The notes under the pieces are model-generated. The model did no database searches. It worked only from the letters and a program-made list of their open reading frames with translations, and was not told the DNA's origin. Of a DNA stretch of 6,213 bases, positions 5,938 through 6,213 are shown in pieces. Both the position numbers and the translations under genes were made by a program. How positions within the stretch are numbered: the stretch's first letter is position 1; every line of letters starts with the position of its first letter. This stretch comes from Fidelibacterota bacterium (GTDB lineage: Bacteria; Fidelibacterota; UBA2242): assembly GCA_030655795.1 (NCBI GenBank), contig JAUSPJ010000351.1, forward strand, positions 1 through 6,213, in the 5' to 3' direction.

Positions 5938-5956
5938 TATGGAAACTATTTCCATA
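5938..5956. promoter_or_regulatory. Inverted repeat abutting the DUF433 promoter, possible operator
   Basis: TATGGAAA (5938-5945) and TTTCCATA (5949-5956) are perfect reverse complements separated by CTA. The dyad ends two bases before the -35 box. Its position suits an operator used for autoregulation, as is common for antitoxin-type genes. The sequence differs from the brnT operator, so a separate regulator is implied. Confidence 0.55.
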
Positions 5957-5958
5957 TA

Positions 5959-5987
5959 TTGACAAAGTTGGGACGCCCGGATAAGAT
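5959..5987 (+). promoter_or_regulatory. Sigma70-type promoter of the DUF433 gene
   Basis: A consensus -35 box TTGACA (5959-5964) and a -10 box TAAGAT (5982-5987) are separated by exactly 17 bases. Transcription would start near 5994, leaving a leader of about 55 bases before ATG 6049. The spacer contains an unusually GC-rich patch (5970-5980) for this AT-rich stretch. Confidence 0.7.
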
Positions 5988-6035
5988 ATCATATTAATTG
6001 ACTGAAAAGATTTCTTTTGTTATCTTTTACAAATT

Positions 6036-6040
6036 GGAGG
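6036..6040 (+). promoter_or_regulatory. Ribosome binding site for the DUF433 gene
   Basis: GGAGG lies 8 bases before ATG 6049, a strong Shine-Dalgarno match at good spacing that fixes the start. Confidence 0.75.
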
Positions 6041-6048
6041 CTGCTATT

Positions 6049-6213
6049 ATGAAAGAAAAACAATTGCTCGAGCGAATCGTGCTGAACCCAAAAGTCATGG
6101 TAGGTAAGCCTGTCATACGGGGAACTCGTTTAACTGTCGATTTCATTCTTAATCTCCTGGCGCACGGGGCTACGGAGAATGAGATTTTGAATGAATACAA
6201 AGGACTCACCGTT
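6049..6213 (+). CDS. DUF433-family protein, probable antitoxin (3' end beyond window)
   Basis: 55 codons are visible and the frame is still open at the window edge. The protein begins MKEKQLLERIVLNPKVMVGK and contains the family core GKPVIRGTRLTVDFILNLLAHG (19-40), followed by ATENEILNEYKGLTV. DUF433 proteins are about 70-110 residues long with a helix-turn-helix-like fold. They usually sit directly upstream of a DUF5615 PIN-like protein, forming a presumed VapBC-like pair, so the toxin is expected just past the window. It has its own promoter (5959-5987) and a strong ribosome site. More than 320 bases separate it from the BrnT pair, so it is a separate unit. The family call is firm; the antitoxin role is inferred from family context. 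Confidence 0.88.
   Translation, partial: MKEKQLLERIVLNPKVMVGKPVIRGTRLTVDFILNLLAHGATENEILNEYKGLTV

Larger units (their letters stand above)
5728..6048. other. AT-rich intergenic spacer with palindromes and a promoter
   Basis: No supportable gene is seen in these 321 bases; the longest ATG-started frame noticed (about 21 codons from 5831) lacks a ribosome site. No clear terminator follows the antitoxin: the AT-only dyad AAATATT (5757-5763) and AATATTT (5776-5782) has no GC pairs. The second half holds a 26-bp near-perfect palindrome (5902-5927), an inverted repeat (5938-5956), a promoter (5959-5987) and a ribosome site (6036-6040), all positioned to serve the gene starting at 6049. Confidence 0.6.

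Overview
The window reads as two joined regions. Positions 1 to about 4743 are a tightly packed, all-forward operon of moderate GC. Positions about 4744 to 6213 are AT-richer and hold small toxin-antitoxin-type genes separated by palindrome-rich spacers. Two proteins carry clear lipoprotein signals and one carries a twin-arginine-like N-terminus. With the abundance of iron-sulfur proteins, this points to a diderm bacterium with anaerobic or low-potential metabolism. The taxon cannot be fixed from the sequence. A candidate FCB/Calditrichota-like or deltaproteobacterial-grade lineage would fit, but this is a guess.

Operon (1-4743). The window opens with the last 24 codons of an upstream gene, possibly a DUF362 protein. 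Its stop overlaps the start of a 510-residue membrane iron-sulfur protein that joins a NapH-like half to a NapG-like half. Next come a small lipoprotein resembling DUF6599, a radical SAM enzyme of the AmmeMemoRadiSam system (AmrS) and a lipoprotein in which MEMO (AmrB) and AMMECR1 (AmrA) are fused. Gaps between genes are 2 to 9 bases or an overlap, so co-transcription is likely. The physiological role of AmmeMemoRadiSam is not established to my knowledge. Nearly every complete product here carries a membrane or export signal: an internal RR motif in the NapH/NapG fusion, an RR N-terminus on AmrS, and lipoboxes on the DUF6599-like protein and AmrB-AmrA. This suggests an envelope-located version of the system supplied with electrons by the NapGH-like protein. 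That model is an inference.

Accessory region (4744-6213). After the operon lies a short REP-like element: a perfect 14-bp-arm palindrome preceded by an extra copy of one arm. It is followed by a BrnT-like toxin and a ribbon-helix-helix antitoxin gene overlapping by 11 bases. Their promoter contains a perfect inverted repeat running from the -35/spacer junction into the -10 box, and the predicted transcription start falls on the toxin ATG. A 321-base spacer then holds a 26-bp near-perfect palindrome, a second inverted repeat and a near-consensus promoter. The window ends inside a DUF433-family gene, usually the antitoxin half of a pair whose partner would lie just beyond the end.
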